A stretch of 64,000 nucleotides of DNA, taken from assembly GCA_030446775.1 (NCBI GenBank), contig JAUJMQ010000010.1, forward strand, positions 1 to 64,000. Reading direction: 5' to 3'. The DNA comes from Egibacteraceae bacterium. GTDB lineage: Bacteria > Actinomycetota > Nitriliruptoria > Euzebyales > Egibacteraceae. Made by a program: the position numbers and the translations under genes. This document shows positions 29,761 to 41,014 of this stretch, piece by piece; the first letter of the stretch is position 1; each line of letters starts with the position of its first letter. Below the pieces are notes generated by a model. That model did no database searches and was not told the DNA's origin. It saw nothing but the letters and a program-made list of their open reading frames with translations.

Positions 29761-30193
29761 GGCTCGGTGTCCTTTGCTGGGGGGCGGACGTGGGCCGCCG
29801 CAGGTCGCCCGCACGGCGGCGGGCCGCCACGCGCGGGACCGGCCGCCTCGGCGTGACCCGACGCTCCAGCCTAACTGCCAGCAGTCCCTGACCCGAACGC
29901 CGGGCGGGATGTCGGGCCCGATCCGCCGGCTGCCGCCGACCGCGCCCGGCCGGCGTCCCGGCCGCTGGCGCCGACACCGGCGCGGACGGTAGCGTCTGTC
30001 CCGGCCCCACCGCCGGCAGCGGGGACACAGCCCGGACTCGTGCCGCGGGAGGCCCGACGATGGCGGAGGCGACGGCAGCGACGGCACCCCTTTCCGCGCG
30101 CCCCTGGCGGCTGCGCGGCGCCGTGTGGCGAGCGCACCCGCCGCGGCCGCTGCCCGGGTCGGGTGTCGGCGAGGGCGTCGGCGGGTCCAGGCC
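29761..30193. other. intergenic region between divergent etfB and the receiver-reductase gene
   Basis: About 430 bp of GC-rich sequence without a supported gene. It must hold the promoters of the divergent etfBA and 30194-33162 units, but no clear -35/-10 pair, operator or RNA structure stood out. Confidence 0.5.
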
Positions 30194-31846
30194 ATGACCT
30201 CCGGCCGACCGGTCCTGTTCGCCGTCGACGACGAGCCGGGCGTGCTGGCCGCCGTCGAGCACGACCTGCGACGCCGCTACGGCGAGGAGCTGCGGGTCAT
30301 GGGTGCCCAGTCCGGGCCGGTGGCGCTGGACGCGCTGCGCCGGCTTCGGGCACGCGGCGACGCCGTCGCGCTGCTGCTCGTCGACCAGCGGATGCCCGAG
30401 ATGAGCGGCGTGGAGCTGCTGGCCGAGGCCAAGACCCTGTTTCCCGACGGCAAGCGTGTCCTGCTGACCGCGTACGCCGACACCGCCGCCGCGATCCGGG
30501 CGATCAACGAGGTCCGGCTCGATCACTACCTGCTCAAGCCGTGGGATCCTCCCGAGCACCGGCTCTACCCTGTGCTGGACGACTTGCTGGAGGACTGGTG
30601 GGCCGCGTACCGCCCGCCCTTCGACGGCGTCCGCATCGTGGGCCTGCGCTGGTCGCGAGCCTCGCACGACGTCCGCGAGTTCCTCGGCCGCAACCTGGTT
30701 CCCTACCAGTGGCTGGACCTCGACGGCGACGAGGAGGCGCGACGCCTGCTCGACGCGACCGGACGGGACGCGTCGGTCCTGCCGGTCGTCGTCTACGGCG
30801 ACGGGACGTCCCAGGCGCGACCGAGCCACGCGGCGATCGCCGAGCGGGTGGGCCTGCGGACGCACGCGTCGCTGCCGTTCTACGACCTGGTCATCGTCGG
30901 TGCCGGCCCGGCCGGGTTGGCCGCCGCCGTCTACGGGGCGTCCGAGGGGCTGCGCACCGTGATCGTCGAGCAGCTCGCAGCGGGCGGCCAGGCGGTCACC
31001 AGCAGCCGGATCGAGAACTACCTGGGCTTCCCGTCAGGTCTGTCCGGTGAGGAGCTCACCCGGCGGGCGGTCGCCCAGGCGACGCGCTTCGGGGCGGAGC
31101 TGCTGCTGTGCGAGGCGACCGGGTTGCGCCTGGAGGACGGCTACCGGATCGTGACCTTGTCGGACGGAACCCAGCTCAACGCATCGGCGCTGCTGATCGC
31201 CACCGGCGTGGACGTCCGCCCCCTGCCCGCCGCCGGCGCGGACCGCCTGGTCGGGGCGGGCCTGTACTACAGCGCCGCCCCGGCCGACGCGCTCGCGCAC
31301 CGCGGCGACGACGTGTTCGTCGTCGGTGCGGGCAACTCCGCCGGTCAGGCGGCGCTGTTCCTGGCCGGCTACGCCGCATCGGTGACGGTGCTCGTCCGCC
31401 GGGCGACGCTGGCCGACAAGATGTCGCACTACCTGATCGCGCAGATCGAAGCGGCGCCCAACGTCTCCGTGCGCTACCGGACGACGGTCGAGGCGGTCCG
31501 TGGGGACGCGCACCTGGAGGGGCTCCGGCTTGCCGGGCCTGACGGCGCGGTCCAGGAGTGCGCCGCCGGTGCGCTGTTCGTCTTCGCCGGTATGGCGCCG
31601 CGCACCGACTGGGTCGCGGGGGTCGTGGAGCGCGACGCCGCCGGGTTCATCCTTGCCGGCCCCGATGTCACGAAGGGGCGGGGCGGATGGCGCGGTGACA
31701 CCGCGCCACTGCCACTGGAGACGAGCGTGCCCGGGATCTTCGTCGCCGGAGACGTCCGTGCCGGCTCGATCAAGCGTGTCGCCGGATCCGTCGGCGAGGG
31801 AGCGATGGCGGTGCGCTTCGTCCACGATCGTCTCGGCCGGCCGTGA
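30194..31846 (+). CDS. receiver domain-thioredoxin reductase-like fusion protein
   Basis: A 550-aa protein. Residues 7-125 are a response-regulator receiver (D12, D13, phosphoacceptor D64 in [12 protein letters not shown] in YLLKPWD). Residues about 140-225 resemble a glutaredoxin/thioredoxin-like spacer ([17 protein letters not shown]). From about 230 a two-dinucleotide-domain reductase follows ([59 protein letters not shown]). The usual redox-active CxxC of thioredoxin reductase is replaced around YYSAAPADA, so it cannot act as a classical disulfide reductase. The start is the ATG at 30194. The next gene overlaps by 4 nt. It is probably a phosphorylation-gated NAD(P)H:flavin enzyme; substrate unknown. 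Confidence 0.88.
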   Translation: MTSGRPVLFAVDDEPGVLAAVEHDLRRRYGEELRVMGAQSGPVALDALRRLRARGDAVALLLVDQRMPEMSGVELLAEAKTLFPDGKRVLLTAYADTAAAIRAINEVRLDHYLLKPWDPPEHRLYPVLDDLLEDWWAAYRPPFDGVRIVGLRWSRASHDVREFLGRNLVPYQWLDLDGDEEARRLLDATGRDASVLPVVVYGDGTSQARPSHAAIAERVGLRTHASLPFYDLVIVGAGPAGLAAAVYGASEGLRTVIVEQLAAGGQAVTSSRIENYLGFPSGLSGEELTRRAVAQATRFGAELLLCEATGLRLEDGYRIVTLSDGTQLNASALLIATGVDVRPLPAAGADRLVGAGLYYSAAPADALAHRGDDVFVVGAGNSAGQAALFLAGYAASVTVLVRRATLADKMSHYLIAQIEAAPNVSVRYRTTVEAVRGDAHLEGLRLAGPDGAVQECAAGALFVFAGMAPRTDWVAGVVERDAAGFILAGPDVTKGRGGWRGDTAPLPLETSVPGIFVAGDVRAGSIKRVAGSVGEGAMAVRFVHDRLGRP

Positions 31847-33162
31847 CCGAGGTCGCCGAGCAGCTGCGGGGTCTGCCGCTGCTGGCCGGGCTGGGCGACG
31901 AGGCGCTGCAACGCCTCGCCGCCTCGGCCGTGGAGGTGGTGGTCGAAGCCGGCGAGGAGGTGCTGACCGCCGGCGAGCGTCCCGAGGGGCTCTACGTCGT
32001 CGTCGCCGGGCGCTACGAGGTGCGCCGCCCCTCGGGCGCGCGCGACGTCGCCGTCGGGGTGATCGGCCCCGGGGAGGTGCTCGGCGAGATGGCGCTGCTC
32101 GCCGGCACCGAGCGCTCCGCGACCGTGGTGGCGCTCGACCGCGGGCGGCTGCTGCGCATCGACGCCCGGGTGCTCGACGAGCTGCTGGCCGACCGCGCGA
32201 CGGTCCGCGCGATCCTGCGGACCGTGCTGTCGCGCCTGCACGAACGCGAGGCGCTGCTCGTGGAGAGCGCGAAGCTGGCCGCCCTCGGGCGGTTCACCGC
32301 CGGCGTCGTGCACAACCTGAACAACCCGGCGGCGGCGGTGCTGCGCAGCGCCGGGCAGATCGTGGAGGTCGTCGACGAACTCGACCTGCCCGCCGTGGCG
32401 CTCGGGTCGCCGGCGCCGCTGGATCCGCTGGAGCGCAGCGAACGCGAGGAGCGCCTGCGCGCGTGGCTCGAGACCTACGGCGTGCCGCGGGCGTGGCAGG
32501 TGGCGCGCGGGCTGGTCGAGCAGGGGTGGGATTCAGCCCGCGCCGAGGATCTGGTGGCCGACGCCGGCGCCGCGCAGGCGGTCGCGACGCTTCGCGAGGT
32601 GGCGCGCGCCGGCACGCTGCGGCGCCTGGCGGAGCAAGCGTCGACGGCGGCGGCGCGGATCTCCCAGATCGTCGACTCGGTCCGGGGCTACGTGCGCCTG
32701 GACTCCGCCCCCGTCGGCGAGGTGGACGTCAACGCCGCGCTGGACGCGACGCTCGTCGTCGTGCGGCCGGAACCCGGCATCCGGCTGGTCCGCGACTACG
32801 CCACCTCCCTGCCGGGAGTCGAGGGGTACGCGGCCGAGCTGAACCAGGTGTGGACCAACCTCATCGACAACGCCCTGCAGGCGATGGGCGAGGCCGGCGA
32901 GCTGACGCTGCGGACACGGCCGGCCGGCGACGGCGTCGTCGTGGAGGTGATCGACACCGGCCCCGGGATCGACGAGCGCGTCCGCGGCCGGCTGTTCGAG
33001 GCGTTCTCGACGACCAAGCCCGAGGGGCGCGGGACCGGGCTGGGCCTGTACACCGTCTACAACACCGTCGTCGAGCGTCACGGCGGCGCGGTCCAGGTGG
33101 AGTCGAGGCCGGGAAGGACGTGCTTCCGGGTGCGGTTGGCGGGGCGGCTGCGGCGGGACTGA
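31843..33162 (+). CDS. cyclic-nucleotide-binding-domain histidine kinase
   Basis: A 439-aa soluble protein. The N-terminal cNMP-binding beta-barrel (about residues 10-125: GEEVLTAGERPEGLYVVVAGRYEV, GEVLGEMALLAGTERSAT) is followed by a DHp helix with the His in FTAGVVHNLNNPAAAV. A helical insert and an ATPase domain come next (NQVWTNLIDNALQAM, VIDTGPGIDE, STTKPEGRGTGLGLYTV). The GTG start overlaps the TGA of the receiver-reductase, so the kinase is its likely phosphodonor. The pair resembles redox-signalling modules seen in other high-GC bacteria. Confidence 0.88.
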   Translation: MTEVAEQLRGLPLLAGLGDEALQRLAASAVEVVVEAGEEVLTAGERPEGLYVVVAGRYEVRRPSGARDVAVGVIGPGEVLGEMALLAGTERSATVVALDRGRLLRIDARVLDELLADRATVRAILRTVLSRLHEREALLVESAKLAALGRFTAGVVHNLNNPAAAVLRSAGQIVEVVDELDLPAVALGSPAPLDPLERSEREERLRAWLETYGVPRAWQVARGLVEQGWDSARAEDLVADAGAAQAVATLREVARAGTLRRLAEQASTAAARISQIVDSVRGYVRLDSAPVGEVDVNAALDATLVVVRPEPGIRLVRDYATSLPGVEGYAAELNQVWTNLIDNALQAMGEAGELTLRTRPAGDGVVVEVIDTGPGIDERVRGRLFEAFSTTKPEGRGTGLGLYTVYNTVVERHGGAVQVESRPGRTCFRVRLAGRLRRD

Positions 33163-33311
33163 TCGAGGCTGACCGGCGAATCGTCTGCCGGCAGCTCGCG
33201 GCCACGTCGAAGTCGGCGGTCGGGCTACCTGACCTCCCACCGGCTGTCCATTGTGCGTGGATGCAGAGGCGGGCCGCGGGGCCCCGCCTCCCTGGTCGAG
33301 GGTCAGACTGC

Positions 33312-36300
33312 TCAGCGCAGACCGATGTTGACGTAGTAGACCTGCCCGTCATCGAGCTTGACGCCGATCCGCCAGTAGTAGCTCGCCTGGTTCTTGGCCG
33401 TACCCCAGTTGTGGATGTACTGCTGGCTCGTGCTGTCCCAGCGGTACGACGCGCCGCTCGTGGCCGGGTCGCTGTAGACGTTCTCGTCAGAGCGACCGCA
33501 GTCGCGCTGCCCTTCGCGGGCTGAGCCACTCGGGAGCCGCGCCAGGCCTGCACTACCTGCTGTTCGCGTCCTTGAGCTGGAACTTCGCCGGCGACGGTGC
33601 TTGCTGCCTTGAAGGTGCTGTGGACGTTCCGACCTGGTGGGCCGTGTCGTTGATGGGCTGCAGGAAGCCGCCCCAGGCATAGATGACCTTGTACGTGCCG
33701 GTCGTCGTCTCAACGTTGCCGGTCTTATTTGGTCGCCGTCGCGGTGTAGGTGAAGCCGCCCACGCCGTTGGCGTTGCCGCCCGCGACGGTGACCTTGCAC
33801 CCGTCCGCGTTGACGCCGGACGTGGCGTCCGTCGCCGAGCAGTCGACTTCAGCCCTCGCCGAGCGTGTAGCTCGCCTTCGCGCCATTGACTGTGATGACC
33901 GGCTTGCGCTGTCGATGTTGACACCGGTCAGGGTCAACTTGCCGCCGGGCTTTGTCGACCGCAGTCCCCTCCGCCTTCTGGCCGGACCCGTCGCCGCTGA
34001 GCACGACGTCGTAGGCAGGTGGCGACACCGGAGAGGGTGTCACCGCAGGTGAACCCGACGGTCACCGGCCTGGTGTACCAGTCGTTCGCACCCACCGTGC
34101 CGCTCTTGACCGACGCGCTGATGGTCGGGGCGGTCTTGTCCAGCTTGACCGTGACCGAGTCTGTGCCCGTGTTGCCGGCGAGGTCCTTCGCCGAGCCAGC
34201 GACCTGGCCGGTCGCGGAGGTCTCCTGGCTGACCGTGACGTCCGGGGTGATGGACGCGACGTCGACACCGGAGCCCCCGTCGTCGTCCGTGGCAGGAACT
34301 TGACGATCGTCGTGACGTTGTTCCAGCCGTAGCCGTTCGCCTTCGGGTTGATCGTATTCGTCACGCTCGGGGCGATGTTGTCGTACTTCAGCGACACGCC
34401 TCCCTTCGGCTCGGCGTTTCCGGCGGCGTTGTCCACGGCGTGGTACCCGACGGTCGCCGTGCCACTTGGCCGCCAGCGGGAACAAGCACTGGCTGCCAGC
34501 GGACGGCCTTCTCCTGACCACCATTGACGACGTAGCGGATCTCCTTGACGCCCGACAGGCCAGCCTGGTCGGAGGCGGTCAGGGTGACCGTCGCCGTTCG
34601 ACCGCGGCACCAGCCGTTGCCGCCGTCGCACTTTGTTGTTCGGTGCTGGTCTGCGGCGCCTTGCTGTCGATGTTGATGCCGGTGACCGTCGCCGAGTTGG
34701 CGTTACCGGCCATGTCGGTCGTCGTGCCCTTGGCGCTCTGGGTTCGCGCCGTCCTCGTCGAGGACCACGTCGCTCGGCTTGTCCTGATCCCCGACAGCGA
34801 GTCGGTCGCCGTGAAGCGGACTCGACTGCGCTGTTGAACCAGCCGGTGGCGTTGGCGCTGCGCGCGGTGCCGTCCTCGTTCACCGTCGCGCCGCTGATGC
34901 TGGGAGCAGTGCGGTCGATCCTGATGCCGCTGACCGAGCCGTCGCCGACGTTGCCGGCCTTGTCCCTGATGCTGACCGGGCCAGCGCCGAGGTTGCTGCC
35001 CTCGCCTGTGACCGTGCTGTTCGCAGGCTGCGTCGCCAGGTCGATGCCGGACAAGAGGTCCTGGCCGGTCCACTTGATGTCGATGTTGCCCTTGTACCAG
35101 CCGGCCGCGTTGGGAGCGGTGGTCGCGCCGCCGGTGACCAGGGTCGGCTTGGTCTTGTCGATCTTGACGGGGCCATACTCGGTGCTGCTCTTGTTGCCGG
35201 CCACGTCGACCGCGTCGCCTTGGACCATCTGGCCCGCGGCGAGGGTCTCGTTCACCAGCTTCGCGGTCGCCATGCAACCGGCGACCCCGTTGATGCCGGA
35301 GTCGGCGTCGGTGCAGGTGAACGTCACGTCGACGTCGGTGTTGTTCCAGCCGAAGTCGTTCTGGTCGGGGACTGGCTGCCGTTGATCGTCGGCGCGATCG
35401 TGTCGACCTTCAGCTCAAAGTTCCGCTTTGCCTCCGCGCTGTTTGCCGAGGTCCTCGCCCCAGTAGGTGACCGTGTGCTTGCCGGTGGAGAGGTCCGCGG
35501 TGAACGGCTCGCCGTAGGTCTGACGTCACCAGCGCGTCGATCCTGTAGTAGGTCGCGCGATCCCCGAGTGCGCGTCGTCCGCGTCGAAGGCGAACGGGAT
35601 GCCGCTGGTCACGAACCAGCCGCTGTCCGGTGAGATCGGGTTGACGACCTTCGTAGGGCGCCGTCTTGTCGATCTTGATGGTGAGCGGCGCACCGGCGAC
35701 CTCGACGTTGCCGGCCTTGTCCTTGCTCCAGAAGGTGATACCATGCTCCCTCGATGCCGAAGGAGAACGCGCCGCTGTAGGTCTGCGCGGCTCCGTTGTC
35801 GACGTTGTAGTACGTCGCCGCGACACCCGAGAGGTTGTCGCTGCCGGTCAGGGTGACCCGCACGGCGCCGCCGTACCAGCCGTTCTGCGGCGAGCCCGAG
35901 ACCGAGCCCGTGGTCGCCGGCCGAGTCCGGTCGATCTGGATGCCGGAGACGGTCTTGGTCGCCGCGTTGCCGGCCACGTCGGCGCAGGTGGCCGTCGACG
36001 AGAGGTTCGAGCCCTCGCCCGTCACCGTGTCGTCGTCGGGCTGGGCGGCCGGGCCCGACAGGGTGTCGGTGCAGGACCAGTCGACTCGAACGTCCCCGGT
36101 GTGCCAGCCGTCGGGAAGGTGCCGGTCAGCACGGGAGGCGTGGAACAGCGTTGATCCCGTTGACGGTGACGCCGGCTGAGCCGTCGAGGGCGTCCGTGGC
36201 GCTTCCGGTCGCGGACTGGTTCCTGCCCTCGCCGAGAACCGTGTCGCCGGACTTGCTCGCCACACCGGAGCGGTCGTCGGTCGCGGTGAAGGAGACCGTG

Positions 36301-37996
36301 ACGTCGTCGTTGTACCAGCCTGCGGCGTTCATGGTGCCGGACACCGAGGCGCCGACCGTCGGGTCGGTCTTGTCGATGTTGACGGAGGCGCTGTCGGTCG
36401 CGGAGTTGCCGGCACCGTCGGTGGCCGTCCCGGTCACGGAGTGGCTGCCCGGCCGACTTCGTGACGGGCGAGGTGCAGCCGGCGACGCCGGAGCCGCCCT
36501 GATCGGTGCAGGCGAACGTGACGGTCACGTCCGAGTTGGTCCACGCGCCGTTCTTGTAGCTGAGCGGCGTGAAGGAGTGCCCGATCTCCGGTGCGGTCCG
36601 GTCGATCTTGATGGTGGCGCTCTTGGCCACCTCGACGTTTCCGGCGCCGTCGACGCTCCAGTAGGTCACCGCGTGGGTGCCCTCGTCGGACAGCGAGAAC
36701 GGAGAGCCCGTCTGCGCCGGACCACCGTTCACCGTGTACTTCGTCGCCGCGACGTTGGACAGGTTGTCGGACGCCGACAGGCCGACGTTGACGGTGCCGT
36801 TGACCCAGCCGCTCGACGTGCCGCTGATGCCGTCGCCTACGCTGCCCATCGATCTTGACGGCGGGGCTGCTGGTGGCCGTCGTCTCCAGGCCGGCACCGT
36901 TCTTCACCGAGGTCGTGCCGGTCAGGCTGGTGCCCTCACCGGTGATCTTGGTGTCGGCCGGTGGCGTGGGGATGCCGGACTCGTCGGTCGCGATCCACTT
37001 CACCGTGACGTCGCTCGTGTACCAGCCGTTGGTGCTGTCGTGGGTTGGGTCGCTTGTCGCGCCCGACAGGGTGGGCGGCGTGGTGTCGACGTTCTTCACC
37101 TCGACGCTGAGCGTCTTGGCGTTGCCCGCGACGTCGGTCGCGGTGCCGGTGACCGTGCCGTTGCCGCTGATGGTCTTGGAGTTCGACGGTGGGTTCGTGC
37201 CGTCGGCGACGCAGGACGCGATGCCGGAGCCCTGGGTCCCGCCGTCGTCACAGGTGAACGTCACGGTGGGGTGCCCAGGTCGCCGACGTCTGCGTCGCGG
37301 TGATGCCCGGGTCCGCCTTGTCCAGCCACACGTTCACGGTGCCCTGGCCGACGTTGGGCGTGCCGAGGCGGTCGGAGGCCTGCTGGCTGACGGTCTCCTT
37401 CGTGAAGTTGGCGGTGTAGGTCTGCGAGGCGAACGGGTTGGTGGACGCGGACCCGGAACCGGCGTCGGTCGCGGACCACGCCACAGTGAGGTTGTCCTTG
37501 TTCCAGCCGGCGGCGTTCGCGGCCGGCGACTTGGCGGCGGTCACGCTTGGACCGGTGTTGTCGACCGTGTACGACGCTTGGGTCGACCCGGACTGGCCGC
37601 TGCACCTTGGCGTTGAAGTTCGGTGACGCGGCCACGGCGAACGCCTGGGCACCATCACCCGCGGGCGCGGTCGTCGTGAACGTCCAGTTCGTCTTGGGGG
37701 TGCTCGACGTCTGGCGGGCAAGGGTGGCCGCTCCCGTCACCGCAGTGACGCACCTGGTGTCGTTGGTCGTCACCACGGCGAGCGTCAGCGCGGCGCCCTG
37801 CTTCGTACAGCGTCCCGCCAACCGACACGGTGCCGGTGTCGCCGCCAAACGCCGCCGAGGTCACGGAGGCCGCGTAGGCTGGCGCCATCGGCAGGAGCTG
37901 GGAGACCAGCGTGAGCGCGAGCAGCAGGCGCGCGAGCATGCCGAAGCGGCTCTCGAGGCAGCGCGGTGGGAAGGGCGGGGTTGCGGAGCGGGCCAT
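33312..37996 (-). pseudogene. large secreted Ig-like-repeat PxKF-domain protein, broken by many frameshifts
   Basis: The ATG at 37996 has an excellent ribosome site (AGGAGGAACC) and a signal peptide (MLARLLLALTLVSQLLPMAPAYAA). About nine beta-sandwich repeats follow, each with the blocks NAAGWYNDDVTVSFTATD, SGVA, GEGxN and AGNxAT...IDKTAPTI. The end carries the PxKF-type module (AKFQLKDAN) and YRWDSTSQQYIHNW, KNQASYYWRIGVKL and VYYVNIGLR before the stop at 33312. At least twelve frame changes interrupt it. Known relatives are surface or secreted proteins of actinomycetes. Either the gene is decayed or the repetitive region was poorly sequenced. The intact start, intact end and conserved repeats favour the latter. 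Confidence 0.75.
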
Positions 37997-38112
37997 GGTT
38001 CCTCCTGGAGTGCCCAGCGGACGCAGTCGGCGCGCTGGTGACACTCTGTGAGGATGGGGCTCAGAATCATCCGCATCATCCGCAGTTCTGATGAAAGGGG
38101 TGTTGAGTCCTC

Positions 38113-38290
38113 TCAACGCCCCCTCGGCAAGGCGACCGCCGCGGCGCGTCGGTCACCCGGAGCTTGCGGAGCAGCGCCGAGACGTGCGTCCGGACGGTGA
38201 CCGGAGCCACGTACAGGCGCTATGCCAGTTGGGCGGTGGTCAAGCCCTCACGGAGGCCGTCGAGCAAGGCACGGGCGGTGAGCCGTCGGT
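38113..38290 (-). pseudogene. remnant of a LuxR-type DNA-binding domain
   Basis: On the minus strand one frame reads LTARALLDGLREGLTTAQLA, then a TAG, then RLYVAPVTVRTHVSALLRKL and RVTDRRAA before TGA at 38113. This is a recognisable LuxR helix-turn-helix, with an in-frame stop in the turn and a shortened first helix. Nothing upstream encodes a receiver or effector domain. It lies just upstream of the PxKF gene and may be the relic of its regulator. Confidence 0.6.
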
Positions 38291-38408
38291 GTGCAGTTCA
38301 GCCTCGCCTGCCGGGACGGCGCTCGTGTCCTCTCCCTTCACGCCGCCCCGCGGAGTCCGGTGGAGGAGCGGGGTCCTCTGCGGCGGGATCCCGCTCCCTC
38401 GCCGGAGC

Positions 38409-39188
38409 TCACCGCCGCGTAAACGACGCCTTTCCCGGCCCGTTCTCCACGAACGAATCCATCCCGATCCGGCGGTCCTCGGTCGCGAAGCAGGCGGTGA
38501 ACAACGTCGTCTCCAGGCGCAGGGCGCTGTCGAGATCCATCTCGGCGCCCTCGTCGATGGCCTTCTTCGCCATGCGCAGGGCGTACGGTCCGGCGGCGTA
38601 GCGCCGGGCCGCGTCCACCGCGCGGTCGTAGACCTCGTCACAGGGGTGGACCTGGTCGACCAGCCCCATCTGCAGGCACGCGGCGGCGTCGTACATGCCA
38701 CCGCCGTAGACAATCTCCTTGGCCTTCTGCGTCCCGACGAGCCGGGGAAGGCGCTGGGTCCCGCCGGCGCCGGGGATCACCCCGAGCAGGATCTCGGGCT
38801 GCCCGAGCGTGGCGTCGTCCGCGGCGAAGCGGAAGTCCGCGGTCAGGGCGAGCTCGCACCCGCCGCCGAGCGCGTAGCCATTGACCGCGGCGATCGTGAC
38901 CTTCGGGATCCTCGCGAGCGCGGCGAAGGCCTCCTGCAGCCGCCCCCCGGAGGCGAAGAACTGCTGGAAGTCCATGTCGCGCATCTCTTTGATGTCCGCC
39001 CCGGCGGCGAACATCCTCGGCCCGCCCCACAGCACGACGGCGCCGACGCCGTCGTCGAGGGTGACCTGGCGCGCCGCCTCGTGCAGCTCGCCCCAGATCT
39101 GGGTGTTGAGCGCATTCATCCTGGGGCGGTCCAGCCGCACCGTCGCGACTCCGTCCGAGTCGGTGGTGACGGACACGAACTCGGCCAC
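38409..39188 (-). CDS. enoyl-CoA hydratase/isomerase
   Basis: A 259-aa crotonase-fold protein. Oxyanion-hole segments are [10 protein letters not shown] and [18 protein letters not shown]. The second catalytic Glu is probably in the [22 protein letters not shown] segment, followed by the AKEIVYGG and A-trimer helix motifs. The GTG at 39188 follows GGAGGAGC. It hydrates trans-2-enoyl-CoA in beta-oxidation or a related route. It stands alone, away from the second enoyl-CoA hydratase at 44.4 kb, and matches the housekeeping short-chain type better than that one. Confidence 0.92.
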   Translation of the reverse strand: MAEFVSVTTDSDGVATVRLDRPRMNALNTQIWGELHEAARQVTLDDGVGAVVLWGGPRMFAAGADIKEMRDMDFQQFFASGGRLQEAFAALARIPKVTIAAVNGYALGGGCELALTADFRFAADDATLGQPEILLGVIPGAGGTQRLPRLVGTQKAKEIVYGGGMYDAAACLQMGLVDQVHPCDEVYDRAVDAARRYAAGPYALRMAKKAIDEGAEMDLDSALRLETTLFTACFATEDRRIGMDSFVENGPGKASFTRR

Positions 39189-39294
39189 GCGCTCCTCCAG
39201 GTGTGTCGGTGCCCGCCTCGCTGCTCAATCATCATCCCCGACCGCGCTCGCAGGCGAGGCGCCGGCGCAGCCCTGACCTGCGCCCGCCGGGGCG

Positions 39295-39474
39295 TCAGGC
39301 GCCGCGGCGCCTGGCGGCGTCATCGGTCCGCCGCGAGGCCAGCGCCGCCAGCGCCGACCGCTGACCCCTGGTGATGCGAAGAGTGTTTCGCTCACGGGCC
39401 GCGGCGCGGCGCAGCGCCGAGTCGGCCTGCTTGACAGTCGCGGCGGCCACCATCGGCCTGGGGTGGTCGGACAT
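39295..39474 (-). CDS. small basic hypothetical protein (59 aa)
   Basis: ATG at 39474 with GGAG seven nt upstream. The protein begins MSDHPRPMVAAATVKQADSA and continues as a basic, helical, Ala/Arg-rich chain (LRRAAARERNTLRI, then RSALAALASRRTDDAARRRG). No membrane helix. It could be a small nucleic-acid-binding or regulatory protein, but nothing identifies it. It sits between the enoyl-CoA hydratase and the GAF-like membrane protein, all on the minus strand. Confidence 0.45.
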   Translation of the reverse strand: MSDHPRPMVAAATVKQADSALRRAAARERNTLRITRGQRSALAALASRRTDDAARRRGA

Positions 39475-39520
39475 CTGATCTCCAACGAGAGGGAGCCCAA
39501 GGGTACCCCCGGCGCGCGCA

Positions 39521-40198
39521 TCAGTCGCTCGTCAGCTGCAGGACGTCGATGAGGACCCGCGCGACGACATCGGCGAGCTCGGCGTGGCGGTCCTTGCCCG
39601 CGGGCGACACCAGGACGCCGTCGTCGACCTCGCTGGATCCGGTGAGCACCGCGATGACCTCGTTGCGGACGGAGCGCACCGGCATGGCGGCGACGACCTG
39701 CAGCCGCCGGTAGCGCTCCTGCTGCTCGGGCGACAGGCCGAACGTCTCGTCGGACACGGCCTGGCCCCGGGCGACCTCGTACTCCCCGGTGGACCAGGCT
39801 CGGCCCGTCACCCCAACGCCCGGCGGCCAGGTCGCGAGCAGCTGCGGGGAGGTCGACTCATAGCTCGGCAGCAGCCGCTCGGCGTCCTCGTCGTACAGGT
39901 AGAGCCGGAAGCCGTAGTGCTCCGGGAGCCCGGTCCGGGTCAGCAGCGCCTCGATCAGGCGGGCACCGGCGAGCTCGCGCTGCAGAGAGCGGCGCTCCAG
40001 CGGAGGCCCGAGGAGCTCGTCGAGCTGCTGGGCCTGGCGGGCGCTGCCGTGCACGAGCAGCAGCGCGCCGGGGACCCAGACGAGCGCCACGACGACCCGC
40101 GCAGCCAGCGGGGCGCGTGACAGGTCGGGAAAGAGCGTGAACGCGATCGGCAGGGCGGCGAGCACCGCGCCGAGCGTCCGCTGCGCCACCCGCGACAC
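39521..40198 (-). CDS. membrane protein with cytoplasmic GAF-like domain
   Basis: A 225-aa protein. Two closely spaced helices (LGAVLAALPIAFTLFP and AARVVVALVWVPGALLLVHG) are followed by a coiled linker (ARQAQQLDELLGPPLERRSLQ) and a GAF-like domain (YGFRLYLYDEDAERLLPSYE, WPPGVGVTGRAWSTGE, VVAAMPVRSVRNEVIAVLTGSS). The GTG at 40198 has GGAAGGAGGA 5-6 nt upstream. No output domain is present, so it is probably a sensor accessory or an orphan sensor. Actinobacteria carry similar unnamed proteins. Confidence 0.7.
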   Translation of the reverse strand: MSRVAQRTLGAVLAALPIAFTLFPDLSRAPLAARVVVALVWVPGALLLVHGSARQAQQLDELLGPPLERRSLQRELAGARLIEALLTRTGLPEHYGFRLYLYDEDAERLLPSYESTSPQLLATWPPGVGVTGRAWSTGEYEVARGQAVSDETFGLSPEQQERYRRLQVVAAMPVRSVRNEVIAVLTGSSEVDDGVLVSPAGKDRHAELADVVARVLIDVLQLTSD

Positions 40199-41014
40199 GC
40201 CGCCGTCCTCCTTCCCATCCGCAGGGGCTGGCGGTCGTGGTCGTGAGGTAACCAGCCCTCGGCTATCAGCCTGACATGGACGTCGTTCGGCTGAACCTTT
40301 GCCCGTGCCGTCCCGCCAACGCCGAGGGGCACACCGCCGACCCCGAACCCCTTCGTCAGGGTCTCTCAACTCCGTTGATGCCATGAAGGGACGGGACCTC
40401 CGCTCCCCTCCGCTTCCGTTGACGGTCGAGTCGCGGAGACTCGTGGTTGTCAGGTCCACTGACCATCGCGAGGAGGAACGCCCCGATGGCATCGGACGCG
40501 CAGGCCCCGAGCACGTCGACCGCCCAGTACAGCCGTAGGTCGCCTGCCACGACCCCCGGTCCGACCCGGCCCACCACGTGCAGCGCGGCCACATGACCAA
40601 GCAGGCTCCCGGCTGGTGCGCTGGGCCGCGGTGGAGGGCGTCCAACGCTGCCCGTCCACGTCAAGCTGCGCGCCGACCGCGACCGCATCGCGCGGCGGCG
40701 GCGGTGACCGGGGATGGTCGCGTCTGGGCTTCGAGTTACCTCGGCTCGTGGGCGGTCCACTCGCCCGGGGTGCTGAAGAACACCCAGGTGCCGTCGACAC
40801 CGGTCTCGTCCACTCCCGGCTGGTTGTAGTCGCAGACCCCGGACGGGAAGACGTCCAGCAGCGAGCGCGGACATCGCTACAGCAGGGTCTTGCTTACCCG
40901 ACCCGCCGGCATGATCACGGCCTGGAGGCATCCGCCGCGGCAGGGGCCTACGGACCCACCGGTATGTTCGCTGACGAGAGGGCGCGACGCCGGATGTGCT
41001 TCCGTGCTGTCGCG
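40199..41014. other. gene-poor region with remnants
   Basis: About 800 bp with no intact gene. It holds a DUF6351-like C-terminal fragment at 40736-40872. One minus-strand stretch at about 40480-40660 reads like a hydrophobic segment (LLGHVAALHVVGRVGPGVV), but it has no start, no domain and no continuing frame. The region looks like decayed coding DNA at the edge of the catabolic island. Confidence 0.5.
40736..40872 (-). pseudogene. C-terminal fragment resembling a DUF6351 protein
   Basis: One minus-strand frame reads SLLDVFPSGVCDYNQPGVD followed by TGVDGTWVFFSTPGEWTAHEPR and TAA at 40736. The FPxGVCDYxxPGV block resembles the C-terminus of secreted DUF6351 (tannase/esterase-like) proteins. 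Upstream the similarity ends abruptly, so only the last 45 or so residues remain. Identification is from memory of the motif and is tentative. Confidence 0.4.
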
